This document shows positions 37,095 through 53,929 of a stretch of DNA of 64,000 nucleotides, piece after piece. Within the stretch, counting starts at the first letter, position 1. Each line of letters opens with the position of its first letter. This stretch comes from Cacajao melanocephalus. Taxonomy: Eukaryota; Chordata; Mammalia; Primates; Pitheciidae. The stretch lies in the NCBI GenBank assembly GCA_963573385.1, contig CAUYLG010026630.1:28124-92123 (forward strand), in the 5' to 3' direction. The position numbers were made by a program, and so were the translations under genes. The notes under the pieces are model-generated. The model was not told the origin of the DNA, searched no databases, and saw only the letters and a program-made list of their open reading frames with translations.

Positions 37095-38388
37095 CATCAT
37101 TTTATCTTTACCTTGAATTTGTGTATGTGTTACATAAGGGAGCAGGGAGCACAGGGAGGGGAGAACCTCACAGTCAAGGGGGTTCTGGTACCAGATAAAG
37201 GAGATAGGTACAAAGATAAGCCAAACCACAGATGCTTATCCAGCATTCTTCCTAAAATAACTAATCTTTTCTTCCTTTAACCTCCTTTTTGTTTTCTTCT
37301 TATGTCTTTGATTACTTTTTTCAATTTCCTCCATTGGCTTCTCTTTTTTAATACAAATTCTTTATTTGCTTATTTTCTTTTCTCTAACTGTATATAGTGA
37401 GGCATGAAGGCAAAGGTAACCCTCCCTACAGTGTGAATTTCGATCTTATGTTAATGGTTCCCAAATATTTATCTTGGTACTGAAACCAGCCCAACTTCCC
37501 CCACAGAACTGATGTTTATGGTTTTTAGATAAACATAGAAATTGACTCATCCAGTCTTAAACTGTAAAACTTATATTTGCCTTATCTGAGTTCCTTTCTC
37601 AGGAAACCCACTCTTGGGCCTCTCAAATAATCTGTAAGTATCTCTGAGTGACTTTTATGTTCCCAGTAACTATAGCCTTTTTCACAAATCAGGGTCTCAT
37701 ATCTAACGCTGGGTCTGATAAGAGACTTTAAACTTCATCTTAGGCTCTCCAATATGACAATAATATTTGCACGTCACTAAAATATTGTGGTGTTAGGAAG
37801 GAAGAAGGACAAGAGAAAAATTCAAAGAAGGAACATGAAAATATTTTTAAGTTCTATGTAAGGAATTCCACAAAAATACCTTTTATATATTTTCCTTCAA
37901 GAATAAGAAAATCCAACATAAAATTGCTTAAGCAATAAGCAAAATGTGTTATTTCACATATTAGGAAGTCTAAAGGTTGAGGGGTTTGAGAGTTAAATAA
38001 TTCAATGGCATATTTACATCATCAGTGACCTAAGTATTTTCTATATGACCTGTCATCCTCAGTCAATTGCTTTATGGACCCAAGATGGCTCCAAAATATA
38101 GAGAGCCATAAATGCAGTCTTTCCTTCTCTGGGTCTTTTTAATGGACTTTATCCATATGGTTCCCAGCATATATCTCTTTTCAGCCTATTTACCAGAACT
38201 GTGTGAGAAGACCAAGCCTACACTGTCAAGGAGAATGGCCTTGTTCTAGTTCTTTTAACCAATATTGATTTACTTCTTGGAGCTAAAAAGAATCCAGAGT
38301 GCAGGGACATAAGATACCCAAACAAAACCAGGCTTTTTATTAATAAAGAAGGTGGAAAATAGTGGTTTGTAGGCAAATAGCAGTATCT
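37095..38388. other. no recognised feature
   Basis: Unassigned sequence of about 1.3 kb. The block near 37420-37740 has somewhat LTR-like composition but no recognised landmarks. Confidence 0.45.
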
Positions 38389-38390
38389 GC

Positions 38391-38575
38391 TACAGGCATG
38401 GTGGTGCATGTCTGTAGTCCCAGCTACTCTGGAGGCTGAGGTAGGAAAATCACCTAAGCATAGGAAGTCGAGGCTATAGTGAGCTGTGATTGTGCCATTG
38501 CACTCTAGCCTGGGCAATGGGAATGAGACCCTGTCTTAAAAAAGCAAAAAGAAGAAGAAGAAAAAGAAAACAATT
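38391..38575 (+). mobile_element. Alu right monomer (AluJ/FRAM-like)
   Basis: Contains only the right-half sequence: 'aggcatggtggtgcatgtctgtagtcccag', 'gtgagctgtgattgtgccattgcac', 'agcctgggcaatggg', then a purine-rich tail. It abuts the left end of the L1M. Confidence 0.88.
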
Positions 38576-38706
38576 ACAAGGTATACTAAAAGGTTTAAAA
38601 AATGTAATTTGAAGAAACAAAGTAAGCATCACAACCAGACATAGCAGGGATGTTGGGATTTTCAGACAGGGAATGTAAAACAACTATGATTCACATTCTA
38701 AGGCTC
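38576..38706 (+). mobile_element. L1M, ORF1/5' part, left of LTR insertion
   Basis: 'aattacaaggtatactaaaagg', 'gaagaaacaaagtaagcatcac', 'gcagggatgttgggattttcagac' and 'acaactatgattcacattctaaggctc' match L1MA/L1MB-type sequence just before and within early ORF1. The reading continues at 39108 without loss. Confidence 0.85.
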
Positions 38707-39107
38707 TGTTAAATTAAGTTTAGCCTAAAGCTGACTCTGTATATATTTTAAGTTCACCTAAAGTTTTCTCTGTACATGGTGAATGATAACCTAACTGCAT
38801 GTATAAACAGGCTGTGTAACCTACTCTTTTACCAATCACCAGGTTTCAACCAATCACAGGTGGTCAATTATTTAAGCTGTGTTCAAATAAAGCAACTGCC
38901 AAGCTGTAACCAATCTGGATATTTATGTACCTCACTTCTATTCTCTGTATGTCACTTACCTTTTTCTGTTCATAAATTCTCTCTGTTAATGTGGCTGTGC
39001 TGGAGTCACTCTGAACTTCTGGCTCAGAGGGCTGGCCAATTCATGAATCTTTCATTGGTCAATTAAATTCACCTGAATTTAATTTACCTTAGGTTTTTCT
39101 TTTAACA
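38707..39107 (+). mobile_element. ERV1-like solo LTR in L1M
   Basis: 401 bp from TGTTAAATTAAG to TTTTAACA. It carries three CCAAT boxes (38832, 38850, 38910), a TATA-like 'cataaattct' near 38971 and an ATTAAA polyadenylation signal at 39062. Flanking 4-bp target duplications are GCTC (38703-38706) and GCTT (39108-39111), the length expected for ERV1. The host L1 text reads through if the LTR is removed. Family name not assigned. The open frame 38776-39066 lies inside the LTR and is not a gene. Confidence 0.85.
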
Positions 39108-40881
39108 GCTTTAACACATGAAGTAGACAACATTCAAGAATAGAGCCATGTAAAGCAGAGAGATGAAAATCCTAAGAAAGGACCAAAAAGAAATGCTAGG
39201 CATCAAAAGCACTGTAACAGAAATGAAGAATGTCTTTGATGGGTTTATTAGTAGACTAGACATGAATAAAAAAGGAATCTATGGATTAGAACACCTTAGT
39301 AGAAAGACCCACTGCTAAAAAGCAAAGAAAAAACATAAAAAAAGATCCAAGGACTGTAGGACAACTGCAATAGACGTAACTTACACATAATGGGACTTTA
39401 AGAAGGAGAAGAAATAAACAAAACATATATTGCAAACAATAATGACTGAGAATTTCCCCATTATTAATGTCAGAAACCCAGCTACAGATTGAGGAAGTTC
39501 AGAGAACAATAAGCAGGATAAACTTTTAAAAAGCTATACCTAGGCATGTCAAAATACAGAAAATCAAAGATAAAGAAAAAATCATGAAAGAAACCGAAGG
39601 GAAAAAAACACCTTCCTCATAGAGAAGTAAGGACAAGAATTATATTTGACTTCTCAGAAACCATGCAAGCAACAAGAGAGCAGAGAGAAATATTAAAAGT
39701 GTGAAAAAACCCCACCAGCTTAGAATTTTACATTCTGAAAAATTTCCCTTCAAAAGTAAAAGAGAAGTAAAGACTGTCAGACAAAAATTGAGAAAGTTTG
39801 TTAACAGTACACCTGCCTTCCAATAAATTTTAAAAGAAGTTCTTTAGAGAGAGGGAAAATGGCATAGGTCAGAAATGAATCTACACAAAGGAAGAATAAG
39901 TGAAGGTAAAACAAAAACTTTCATTATTATTCTTAATTGATCTAACAGATAACCATTTGTTTAAAATAATACTAGCAATAATATTCATGTAGCAATATAC
40001 TCATGTGGCTACCTGTCAAGTGGTATAGAGTTATTTGAAAGTGAACTGAAATTCATTGTAAATGTATATTGAAAACTCTAGGGTGACCACTAAAGAAAAT
40101 TAAAAAATAAATGAAAAGAAGTATAATTGATATTCTAAGAAAGAAGAGAAAAAGGAATCATAAAAAGCTCAGTTAAGCCCCCTAAAGGTAGAAAAAGAAT
40201 GAAGACAAAAATAAGAACCAACAACAAGGGCAGCAAATAGAAAACAGGAACAAATATTGCAGATATTAATCCAACTATATAACTAATCATTTTGAATATT
40301 GATGGTCTAAATGCACCAATTAAAAAGCAGATATTGTTAGAGATAAAAAAATAAGACCCAACTGAATTCTGTCTATAGACATTATAAATATTTATAACCC
40401 ACTATAAATATTGACACATATAGATTAAAAGTAAATCATTGAAGAAAAATATACCATACTAACACTGATCAAAAGAAATCAGGAGTGGCTATATTAATTT
40501 CAGACATATCAGACTTCAATACAAGGAAAGTTATCAGGGATAAAGAAGGATATTACATAATGATAATGGGCTCAGTTCTTCAAGAAGACATAACAGCCTT
40601 TAACATTTATTTGCCTAACAACACAGCATTAAAATATATGAGGCAAAAGATGATAGAACTTCAGGAAGAAATAGATGCCTCCACTATCATAGTTGTAGAC
40701 TTCAATACCCTTCTATCATAAATAAACAGATCCAGCAGATAGAATATCACTAAGAATGTAACCGAACTCAACAACACTATCAATCAGGTGAATATAACTG
40801 ATATATATAGACTATTTCATACAGCATCAACAGAATACACGTTCTTCTCAAGCTGACACAGAACATTCACCAATATACACT
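39108..40881 (+). mobile_element. L1M, ORF1 to ORF2 endonuclease part
   Basis: ORF1 text is recognisable from 'gaaatgctaggcatcaaaagcactgtaacagaaatgaag' onward, with many stops. The inter-ORF region follows, then ORF2 from about 40260. An endonuclease-domain remnant is open at 40485-40721, with residues 'QEDITAFNIYLPN'. Ends at the AluJ insertion. Confidence 0.92.
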
Positions 40882-41182
<301 letters not shown>

Positions 41183-41185
41183 TAA

Positions 41186-41749
41186 AATTAAAGATATTGA
41201 AACAAATTAAAAATAATAGAAACTTTAAGTTAGAAACGAGTAACAGAAAGATAGCTAAACATGGAGATTGAACAACGCATTTCTAAATAATACACGGGTT
41301 AAAAACAGATCTGCAGAAAACTTAACAATATTTTGAACTAAATGAAAATGAAAACACAACTAACAAAATTTGTGGGATGCAGCTAAAGCAGTGCTTAAAG
41401 GAAAATTTATAGCATCAAATGCATACATTAGGATTTTGAAAAGACCTAAAATCACTCATCTAGGCTTCTACCTTATAAATTAGAAAAAAAGAAGAGCAAA
41501 TGAAACCCAAACTAGACAAAAGAAAATATAAAGTAATAATTATAGCAGAAATCAATAAAAATGAAAAAAAAAATCAATAGAGAAAAATCAACAAAACCAA
41601 AAGCTAGTTCCTTGAAAAGATTAATAAAATTGATAAGCCTCTAACCAGGCTAACTTAAAAAAAAAGGGAGAGAGGACACAAGTTGCTAAATCAGAAATAA
41701 AAAAGGATATATCACTGTAGATCCCATGGACATTAAACAGAGAATTAAA
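41186..41749 (+). mobile_element. L1M, ORF2 middle part
   Basis: 'gtaacagaaagatagctaaac', 'gtgggatgcagctaaagcagtgctt', 'aaaagctagttccttgaaaag' and 'gatcccatggacattaaacag' follow ORF2 between endonuclease and reverse transcriptase. Confidence 0.92.
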
Positions 41750-45021
<3,272 letters not shown>

Positions 45022-45299
45022 CGCTTTAAGTTGACAACTGTATCTTCTTTGTTGTGTCCCCAGTAACTAGTACGGTGGCAAAATTGATGGCATCAAAGTA
45101 TAGCTAATGACTGAAAGAGCATATTATAAAATATTTATTAAAGCCTGTACTATAATATTTGGCAGGTAATAGACATTTAATAATTATTAGATCATAGCTG
45201 ATGATTTGACACTTTTGACAAAAATAATTGCTACTTACATTTAAATGATGCTAATTAGAATGACAGGCTATTGGAAAGCATGCAGAAGAAACATATGGA

Positions 45300-45470
45300 A
45301 CTTAATAAACCTAGAGTCAAGTCCTGCCCTTCTCACAGTAATTCAACTCTAATAAAGAGCTTTCTCTTACTGACTCTCAGTTTCCTCACTTGTAAAATGA
45401 ACACATTACCTACCTCATAACATTGTTGTGATGTTGTAATGATTAAACATTTCTTAGTTACTAAGTGACT
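45300..45470 (-). repeat. MIR SINE
   Basis: 'actctcagtttcctcacttgtaaaatgaacacattacctacctcataacattgttgtgatg' is a clear reverse-complement MIR core. Confidence 0.85.
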
Positions 45471-45654
45471 GTTTGGTCACTTTAATAAAACTACATGCCA
45501 AGGTTCTATGTAATGATAGCCTGAGAATCCCCTAAAGTATTGATTTCTTTCTGACCAGTCAATAACAAACAACTTAACTAATTTATCTGTGATCTCATGT
45601 GACTTCATTCATCCGTTCCAACAAATTTAGCATAATTAAATTTATTCAAAACCC

Positions 45655-45895
45655 ACTACTAATACTACCAGCTAACATTTGTAGTATGGCTACTTTGTAC
45701 TAGGCTCTTTTCTAAGTATTCTATGGATTCATTCATGAAAACACTTTTATTATTACATTTTACAGTTAGTAAAACTGCATTTTACATGAGATGAAATTAT
45801 TTTCCCATGCTTATACAGTTTGTGAGAGGCAAAAGCAAGTTGGATACCCAAGTTTGCCTGACTCCAGAATCAGGTTAGTTATCCACCATATTATA
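45655..45895 (+). repeat. MIR SINE
   Basis: 'ccagctaacatttgtagtatggctactttgtactaggctcttttctaag' opens a MIR in the opposite orientation to the previous one. The tail block 'tatacagtttgtgagaggc' and 'gcctgactccagaatc' is also present. Confidence 0.85.
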
Positions 45896-46167
45896 ACAAC
45901 ACTCAAGCAAAGTTTACATGTCTAGTTAATGTCAATAATGGTATAAACAGGAATTAGGTAACAGGTCATTTTTGGCTCTCTTAGTGATATAGTAATTAAA
46001 CGTTTTAGCTGCAATTGCTCTTTACTATAACATACCACTGGATAAAGCATATGTTAATTCTAGTTTGGTTTTGCTGTTGAGAAATTATCTACATTTACTA
46101 CCTTATTCTAACATATTATTCATTTTAAAATTGGCCATTAGGTTTATCTTACTTATAAAACAAACTG

Positions 46168-46320
46168 TATTTTATTTTATTTTATTTTTTATTTTAAGTT
46201 TGGGGTACATGTGCAGGATGTGCAGATTTGTTACATAGGTAAACTTGTGTCGTGGGTGTTTGTCATACAGATTATTTCATCACCCAGATATTAAGCCTTG
46301 TATCCATTAGTTATTTTTTA
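46168..46320 (-). mobile_element. short LINE-1 3' end (L1P-like)
   Basis: About 150 bp, severely 5'-truncated: T-rich tail (TATTTTATTT...), 'aagtttggggtacatgtgcagg', 'tttgttacataggtaaac' and 'cacccagatattaagcc'. Target duplication not clear. Confidence 0.9.
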
Positions 46321-46324
46321 TGAG

Positions 46325-46665
46325 TATATTTTAATACACAACTAAATGCTAATGAAATCACTGAAGGTATCATAGAAAAAGTAAAATCCTCGAAAGATGA
46401 TTTAGAGTTTTCCATTTTCATCTCATGGAAGGCAAGGTTTCCACTCAACAGGGAAAGTACAAAATGGCAGTTACCAGGACTAAAACATTGTAACTGTAGA
46501 AGTTATACAATGTAAATGTTCTGGCATTATAAGCACAAATTACATCATAAAAACATTTCAGTAGAGCACATTAGTCAACTCAGTTTCCAATGGGTTTCCC
46601 TTGGGGCCCTCGCTGTATTGAAACAATAGCTATTTTAACAAGAAAAATGTGTTCATTTCTTCCTA
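46325..46665. other. no recognised feature
   Basis: Unassigned sequence. Confidence 0.5.
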
Positions 46666-46669
46666 TAAA

Positions 46670-46745
46670 CTAGCATACCTGTCTTCCACATTGTAGGTAT
46701 CCAATAAATGTTTCCTAAATAAGCAAATTAAGAATGAATGAATGA
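46670..46745 (+). repeat. L2 LINE 3' terminus
   Basis: 'acattgtaggtatccaataaatgtttcctaaataag' followed by 'aatgaatgaatga' is the L2 3' end. Confidence 0.55.
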
Positions 46746-46749
46746 GGAA

Positions 46750-48225
46750 ATAGAGAATGCAAATTTCTTCTAGTCTTGAAGGGTTTCATAGTCTATGTGG
46801 ACACAGCATAGACGTAAATAGATTTTTAGGAAAATGAGGGACAGACATGAATATTTAAAGAATTTTCAAAGTGAAACTTTGGACTACAGCAATTGATAGA
46901 AACTATCTCAGAGATCTGTGGGCCAGGTTGGTAACTCTGAAGGATTACTATCCACTTACAGCCTCTTCCACTGGCTAAGGGAGACAGGAAGCAAGCAAGA
47001 ATTGACTTTTTTTTTTTAAAGAAAACCAGTAATAGTTAATTAAGAATTAGGGGCTCATGGCCTCTGAGGTTGGAGTCATTTGAAAGTACCAGAAAAAATG
47101 AGCATGGGGAGAAATCATATTCATAAGTAGCTTGCTCCAATATTTCAAAATGTACATCAAGTGATAAACTGTTGCAACCTATTGGCTTTAGCATTCTAGC
47201 CTTCTCTAGCTTCATGAAAAACTTGCTAGCCTCCTGCAAAGTTACAGTTCAATCTGCTTCACAGTTGGGTAAAACAATACCCAAGGTACAGGGTGCTGAA
47301 AGGCTTAGTTATTGTTAGTTAAGGGAGTTGACAATCTTGAATAAAAAGCATTCTTAGTGCAAAGTAGAATTGTAATCAGTGTCATTGTCATTTGAACTAC
47401 ATTGTTTGCAGTGTAACCAATTGTGAAACCAACATAAATTCAAAAACTAAATTAGAAAAACAGATGCTTCTTTTGTTTGGAAATTTTAGTCCCATCTAGC
47501 CATATTGTATATCATTTTCTTTGACTTACACCACATAGAAAGAAAAATCAGAAAGCATAATACAAAAATGCAGAAACATATTTAGCAAATTTGTGGATTT
47601 CATAAGTCATTTATAAACTTTGGATTTACAAACAATTTCAAAGACTTTTGAAAATATTTATACACAGAAGAATCTCTATAATACTACATATAATTATACC
47701 ATGCCTTTTGAAAAGCATATTCCAGAGATAGACTTTAGGCAGAATATCAAGTTTCCTATTTGGGGTTTGTCTTGGAGACAGTGAACAATTTACTTTTCAG
47801 TCTTTGTCTCCACTGATGCTCCTGATTAAGATAAATACACTGGTGCAATGAGAGAAAAGAGATTTATCTTGTACATAATTTTTAAATTGACTTGTGACAT
47901 TAGGAAGTCGACCTAACCAGAGTGGAATTTATTTCTTCAGTTCACTAAGTTCCAACCAATTTTTCTTTCTCCACAGTCTCAATTATTTTTTAAGGAAATT
48001 GAGAAGTTCACTTTTAATGTTTCTGAACTAGCAGACTTCCTGTGATTTAAAAAATAACATCTCTAACTTTGCATGAAATCTTTGGCATTAAATACTCAAG
48101 TATAGCTTCAATTCTGGGCCAACATACAATGCTAACTTACATAGGACAATTATCTAGAAAAATAGGTATTTTTAAAAAGAAGATAGATACTCTACCAGTG
48201 CAAGTTCAGGAAGAAATAAGAGCTA
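46750..48225. other. no recognised feature
   Basis: About 1.5 kb of unassigned sequence. The phrase near 46780-46810 may be a further L2 scrap but is too short to call. Confidence 0.5.
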
Positions 48226-48228
48226 CAG

Positions 48229-48286
48229 GCGCGCGCATACACACACACACACACACACAAACACACACTCCCTCTCTCTCACACAT
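48229..48286. repeat. (CG)n/(CA)n alternating tract
   Basis: 48229-48259 is 31 bp of strict purine/pyrimidine alternation (GCGCGCGC then AT then (AC)n), continuing as imperfect CA and then CT repeats. GCGCGCGC is striking in a CpG-poor window and makes the tract prone to Z-DNA. Confidence 0.93.
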
Positions 48287-48289
48287 CCA

Positions 48290-48760
48290 CCTGCATCACA
48301 CATCTCATAAGCATTAAGGGAAAAAAAACAGACTTTTGTGTTTATGATGTTAATTTTCAGCAATCAAAAGTATAAGCAATAACATATGTTTTGCCAAGTT
48401 TACAGTACACCATGGTGGGCATAAGCATAGGGATTTAAGTTTTGTTTTTAACAATCTGAGGTGCTTGCATTTTGTTTACATCAACATTTTAGTTCAGCAA
48501 TTTTTTAAAAAGTCATCTTACTTGTAGTCCAAACAGTTCTTGGTAAAACAAAGACCTCTTTGTGGGTAGAGTAGGAGCAAATTTGGGCCACGAAAGATAA
48601 ATTTTCTGTTTGTTGCAAATGAGACAAAAACTGTTGTACTTAGACTATGGGGGCAGTTAACAAGGTCTAGGAAACTTCAACCTGCTACCCCAAAGCCTTT
48701 GTCTGACTATGTGGATAAGAACAGATGACAGGAGAGTGGGTGGCTTCCTGGAGAGAACTT
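48290..48760. other. no recognised feature
   Basis: Unassigned sequence. Confidence 0.5.
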
Positions 48761-48764
48761 GGAC

Positions 48765-48960
48765 TTTAACTCTTATTACCATATTTCCTAATAGAGTAGC
48801 ATCTGTGCATACTAGATATGTAAGCTTCAACAAATGATCTTTTCCTGAGTCAGTTTTATTATCTGTAATATGGCTAAAATAATATATTTTTATGAGATTA
48901 ATTTAAAGATTTGATGGTACAATGAATGTAAAATCATTAGCATAGAACATATACTTGATA
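48765..48960 (-). repeat. MIR SINE
   Basis: 'atgatcttttcctgagtcagttttattatctgtaatatggctaaaataata' and 'atcattagcatagaacatatacttgata' follow the reverse-complement MIR order. Confidence 0.7.
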
Positions 48961-48964
48961 CATC

Positions 48965-51540
48965 ACAATTCTTTTTGATCTCCCCTTCCTGTCTTTATTT
49001 CCTCATTTTCAAACATATCAAAACAAAACTGAAAAAGTATAAAGTATGTCATGGGAATAAATAGAATAAAATATATTTTCCTTTTTCTCATCATTAGAAA
49101 GTTAGTCAACTTAAAAAATGAATAGCTATCATATCAATACATCATTTAGTATAATCAGTTGATCCCCATGATAATATTAAGTAAATTCAACTGTCTGAGT
49201 AAAAGGAAAGAGTAAGCAAGCGAAAGAAAAAGAGAAAGAACATTTTAATAATTACAGAAGATTCTTCCTACCATTCTAATATTGAATGGAGTATGAATCA
49301 CCTAGCAAGCAAGAGATGGCAGACATGATTTGGCTTTCCATTCAATCATCACCCATCACTGAAAGATGCTTATTTTCAGTACAATATGACCCCAAAATTC
49401 ATGCCAAATATTTCACCTGAAACTCAACCAAGAAAACAGCAATCTGTTCTAATGCTGAAGGAAAATATTGGTTTTCCAGACTTCAACATGACCTTTCAGA
49501 GAGATTTTCAATGGACCTTTTATATATACATATCTATGATTTTCTTCCCACCTAATCACTTTAGAGCTTAATTCACACTTGTCATTCTATTGTACTAATA
49601 TTAAAGTACATAACAGAATTTAACATTGTATTACTATTAAGGAGCATATCAGAAAGTTATAATATTCTATAAAATATACTACATAAGCAACATGTATGTT
49701 CAGATAATTTGTACTTTGGTTATTAAAAAGAGAATTTTTAATAATAGGTTATTGAAATTGTGCAGTTAAAGAAATATTTTCAGATTTTGTGATTTGGAAT
49801 TGATATTTAAAAAGAACATAGTAAAAGTAAATATTAGTGAAATATTGAACTAATTAGAGGGAAACCAACTGAGATATTTCTAAAACAAAAAAATGGAAGT
49901 GTATTTACTACATTTGTAGGGTAATGGGGAAGCCAAATAATTATCATGGGTTTCAGAATGAATGATCAATGTGGAAAACCTAGAAAAATACTTGGGAACA
50001 CAGAACCAAAGAGTATCAGCCACATACACACATGTACATGCACCATACACACCCACCTGTTACTCAAGTTTTCAGAAGTGAAGCCACCAAAAGATTAAAA
50101 TAAATATTAGTGACAAAAGATAGTTACTACTGGAGTAGATCAAGGTTAATGGAGGTCCTTGAACTCTTTGGGATACCAAGACCAAAAATAAAAGCTTCCT
50201 CTGAAGTTTGTTATCTGAAGAATCAGACAGACTTCTTACTCATTCCCAGTTCTAGGGATCATGTATGAATTTAAGGCAAATGGCATTAGATATGAATCTT
50301 TGATATTTAGTAACATAGATCATAAGCCTTTTTCAAATCAGGTAGTCGAAATCATATTTTCAAAGTTAAGCCTTTAATTTCCATAAAAACTACAAAAGAT
50401 AGAGGAGGGCATTTTATTGAGATAATTGCTAGCCAGCCATCCACACACACGGGATCCAAAAGATACCGTTCTTCGCTTCACATTGAAATCTAAAATCCAG
50501 CACAAACTGAGCCCATAGTGAAATGTGGTTATATAGATCAACAGAGGAAAGGGAGGAAACAAAGGGGACTGAAAAGAAATGGCCAGGTTTTTCAGAGACA
50601 AAATTAGCAGGCCGAAGTAATGACTTGTCTCTTTGGGGATTTGCTACTTCTTGAAGAGGATTTATGGGATATTACAGGTTTTTGAGGCTTACCCTCTATT
50701 GTCTGTAACTGCTTATTCATGCAGGACAAGAGAAGAGGGTTAATAAATACCCTCAGGGATATAATACTGAAGGACTTGGGCCCCAGATAAATGAAAACTC
50801 CACCATTTTTTTCATTGTAAGACTGGGATTATGGTAGATAAGTCAGGTAATGTGCAATAAATAGTTATCTATACCCAGATATCACAGTAGATTGAGGTGT
50901 CCTAGACCCTGGCTCAAGATACTGCAATGATGGCATTAAGATAGTTGGTGAAAGAATGAATAATATAACAGGTGGATAAGCATGAGAAAAATGTAGGAGA
51001 ATAAAAGGAAGCCATCTTTAACACCAGTTAATATAAAGGACAAAGAATGTGAATCAGAAAGATAGTTCCTGGTAATTCAGAAAAAGAAAGAAGCAAATGA
51101 AAAAAGAGGATATAATCAAAACTTAAGGTCAATCAGCAGAATAATTTTAGGGTATGGGTAATCAACAGAATAAACTTATAATCTTAGTAGATAAAGGTAA
51201 ATGCTTACTATGAATAATAAAGCACTTATGCCATGTGCCTCGAGCTTAGGATCCAGAATTGAAAGTGCATAACTTAATGGAAAAAGTCCACAGAAAGTAT
51301 ACAAAGCTAGATAGATCTATATGTCCACGAAATATCAATTTGTGAGGAAATCCATGAATCAGAAAATGGCTACAAGCTGGCAGCATCTTATTGGAAGCAA
51401 AGAAAAGAAGGCATACAAGTGATATTTATTTATGTGGGACACTTAAAGCTGTTCAGCCAGAGAAAATGGAAAATGCATTACTGTCATACATCACAAAGCA
51501 CATATAAAAGCAAAATATGGCAAAGATGGTGAGCTTTGGT
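48965..51540. other. no recognised feature
   Basis: About 2.6 kb of AT-rich unassigned sequence. Short open frames at 49386 (plus) and 50374 (minus) have no recognised motif. Confidence 0.5.
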
Positions 51541-51544
51541 TATC

Positions 51545-52146
51545 TGGATTTATGAATTTTTTATTGCTGTGTAATGAGTTACCACAAACTTAGTGGCTTT
51601 AAAAAAAACACCCATTTATTTGCTCAGGATTCTGTAGATCAGAAATCTGGCACAGTGTTGCCATGTTCTCTGGTCAGGATGTCACAATGCCAAAATCAAG
51701 GTGTTAGGCTCAATTGTCATTTGGGATAGAATCCACTTCCAAGATGATTCTGGTTTTTGGCCAAATTCAGCTCCTTGTGGTTTTAGGACTGGGGTCTCTG
51801 TTTTCCCTGTTGGCTATCAGCCAGTGGCTGCTCTCAGCTCTTAGAAGCCACCTACATCCCATGCCACCTGGCACCGGGTCGCCTTCATCTTCAACTCAGC
51901 AACTATGTTTTGCATCTATCTCCTGCTTTGAATCTCTGACTTACTTGTCTGTGAGCAGGCAGAGAAAAATTTAATTTTAAATAGCTTGTGTAATTACATT
52001 AGGCTCACCCTATCTTAAGGTCAACTGTGCCATAACTTAATAATTGGAGTAAAATCCATCATATTCATAGTCCCAGGAACTGGGCAGAGAATGAACATAA
52101 GGGGGTGGGAAATCTGGAGGGCCATCTTGGAATTCTGCCTACCACA
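51545..52146 (-). mobile_element. ancient MaLR-like LTR (MLT-type)
   Basis: Starts 'tggatttatgaattttttattgctgtgtaatgagttaccacaaacttagtggc' and ends 'ttctgcctaccaca', the reverse complement of the 'tgtggtaggcagaa' start known from MLT-type LTRs. The interior has 'cagctccttgtggttttaggactggggtc' and 'ctatcttaaggtcaactg'. At about 600 bp it is long for MLT1, so the exact family is open. The open frame 51714-51974 lies within it. Confidence 0.65.
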
Positions 52147-52149
52147 GTG

Positions 52150-53220
52150 GACACCTGTCATGAGTCTTCCTCAGCAAAAGCAGAACAAGTGATCGCTGGT
52201 GACGTGGTAAACTACTGATTTCTCCATAAAGGAGGTGAGTATCCCTCTGCTCTGCTCTGTTCTAGTACCCTGGGATACTATATCCCTCTCTAGTGCTGCC
52301 CTTAAGAGAAACAGTAGTAAATTGGAGCATGTTTAGAGATTTAAAAAATGTTCTTGAAACTGTGGTATAGAAGGAAAGTCTGAAGGGTCTGAGGGTATTT
52401 AGTGTGCAGGAGAGGAGTCAATGAAGACAAAATTAATTATTTTCTTAATTTAAAATATTTGCAGTATTGCCATAAGGTCAGTATTCACTGTGTGTCTTTA
52501 AGGTGTACAGTAACAATGAATAGGTGAAGGCAACAAGAAAGAATTCTAGTAAAATACATAGAAGAAATTGCTAGGAAAAAAACTATGGAAAATCCCTGAG
52601 TATACCTAGCCATTTTATAAGAGACTTTATTCTTTAGAATAGAGGTAGATAGAAATCAAAGAATAAAATGAATTTATAATCAAATTTGTAAAGGAAACTC
52701 TAGATTAAACAAATAAGCAGCATTTTCTTCCCACTGCAAGATTTCTCAAAGACTTTATTATGATCTGTAATTCTCAGACAGAAAGATATGGCATGTAAAA
52801 TTTTCCGGAATAATAGAACACCAAAACTATTTTTCGATTAGACACCTTTAGGACTGGTATTTTACAAACTTTACTTGGTCAACTGCTGTGTGTTACGGGG
52901 TATTTGTGCATCAGAGAGTGCTTCAACATAACCACTGCAGTCTCTTCTTCTATTTCAGGACACATTTGAGTACTTAGCTAGAGCTGGGTCATCTTTATTA
53001 ACGTAAGCTGAATATGTACACAGCAGCTAAAGAAAATGAGTGATGCCTATTTGAATGTCTATGGGACTTAACTGAATTATATATATTCTCATAGAAATTA
53101 GTTGGAAAACAGTGCTTAAAGCTTTGCCGCCTAAAAGTGTAAGTAACTGGATAAAAGATCACCTGAGCAAAATAAATTGTGAAACACCTGTCCCAGATTC
53201 AACAAAAATTATTAACAGTA
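52150..53220. other. no recognised feature
   Basis: Unassigned sequence between two LTRs. Confidence 0.5.
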
Positions 53221-53221
53221 A

Positions 53222-53578
53222 TGTATTAGTTCATTCTCACACTGGTAATAATGACATACCCGAGACTGGGTAATTTATGAAGAAAAAGAGGTTTAATGGA
53301 CTTACATTTCCATGTGGCTGGGAAGGCCTCACACTGATGTAAGAAGGCCATCTCTTACATGGCTGCAGGGAAGAGAGAGAATGAGAGCCAAGTGAAAGTG
53401 GAAACCCCTTATAAAATCATCACATGTGATGGGACTTATTCACTACCATGAGAACAGTATGGGGGAAACAACCCCCATGATTCAATTATCTCCCACCAGG
53501 GTCCCTCCCACAACACATGGGAATTATGGGAGCCACAGTGCAAGATGAGATTTGGGTGGGAACGGCAAAACCATATCA
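53222..53578 (-). mobile_element. MST-type MaLR solo LTR
   Basis: TGTATTAG to ATATCA, 357 bp, with 'gaggtttaatggacttacatttcc', 'gagagccaagtgaaag', 'gagaacagtatgggggaaac' and 'gaattatgggagcc'. Flanks AGTAA and GATAA are at best a weak target duplication. Confidence 0.92.
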
Positions 53579-53605
53579 GATAATGACGGAAATTAAGAAA
53601 TAATT

Positions 53606-53928
<323 letters not shown>

Positions 53929-53929
53929 A

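Noticed and set aside
48240..48300. Repeated units resembling a short CRISPR-like array
   Set aside because: Simple CA/CT dinucleotide repeat with no spacers; the genome is mammalian.
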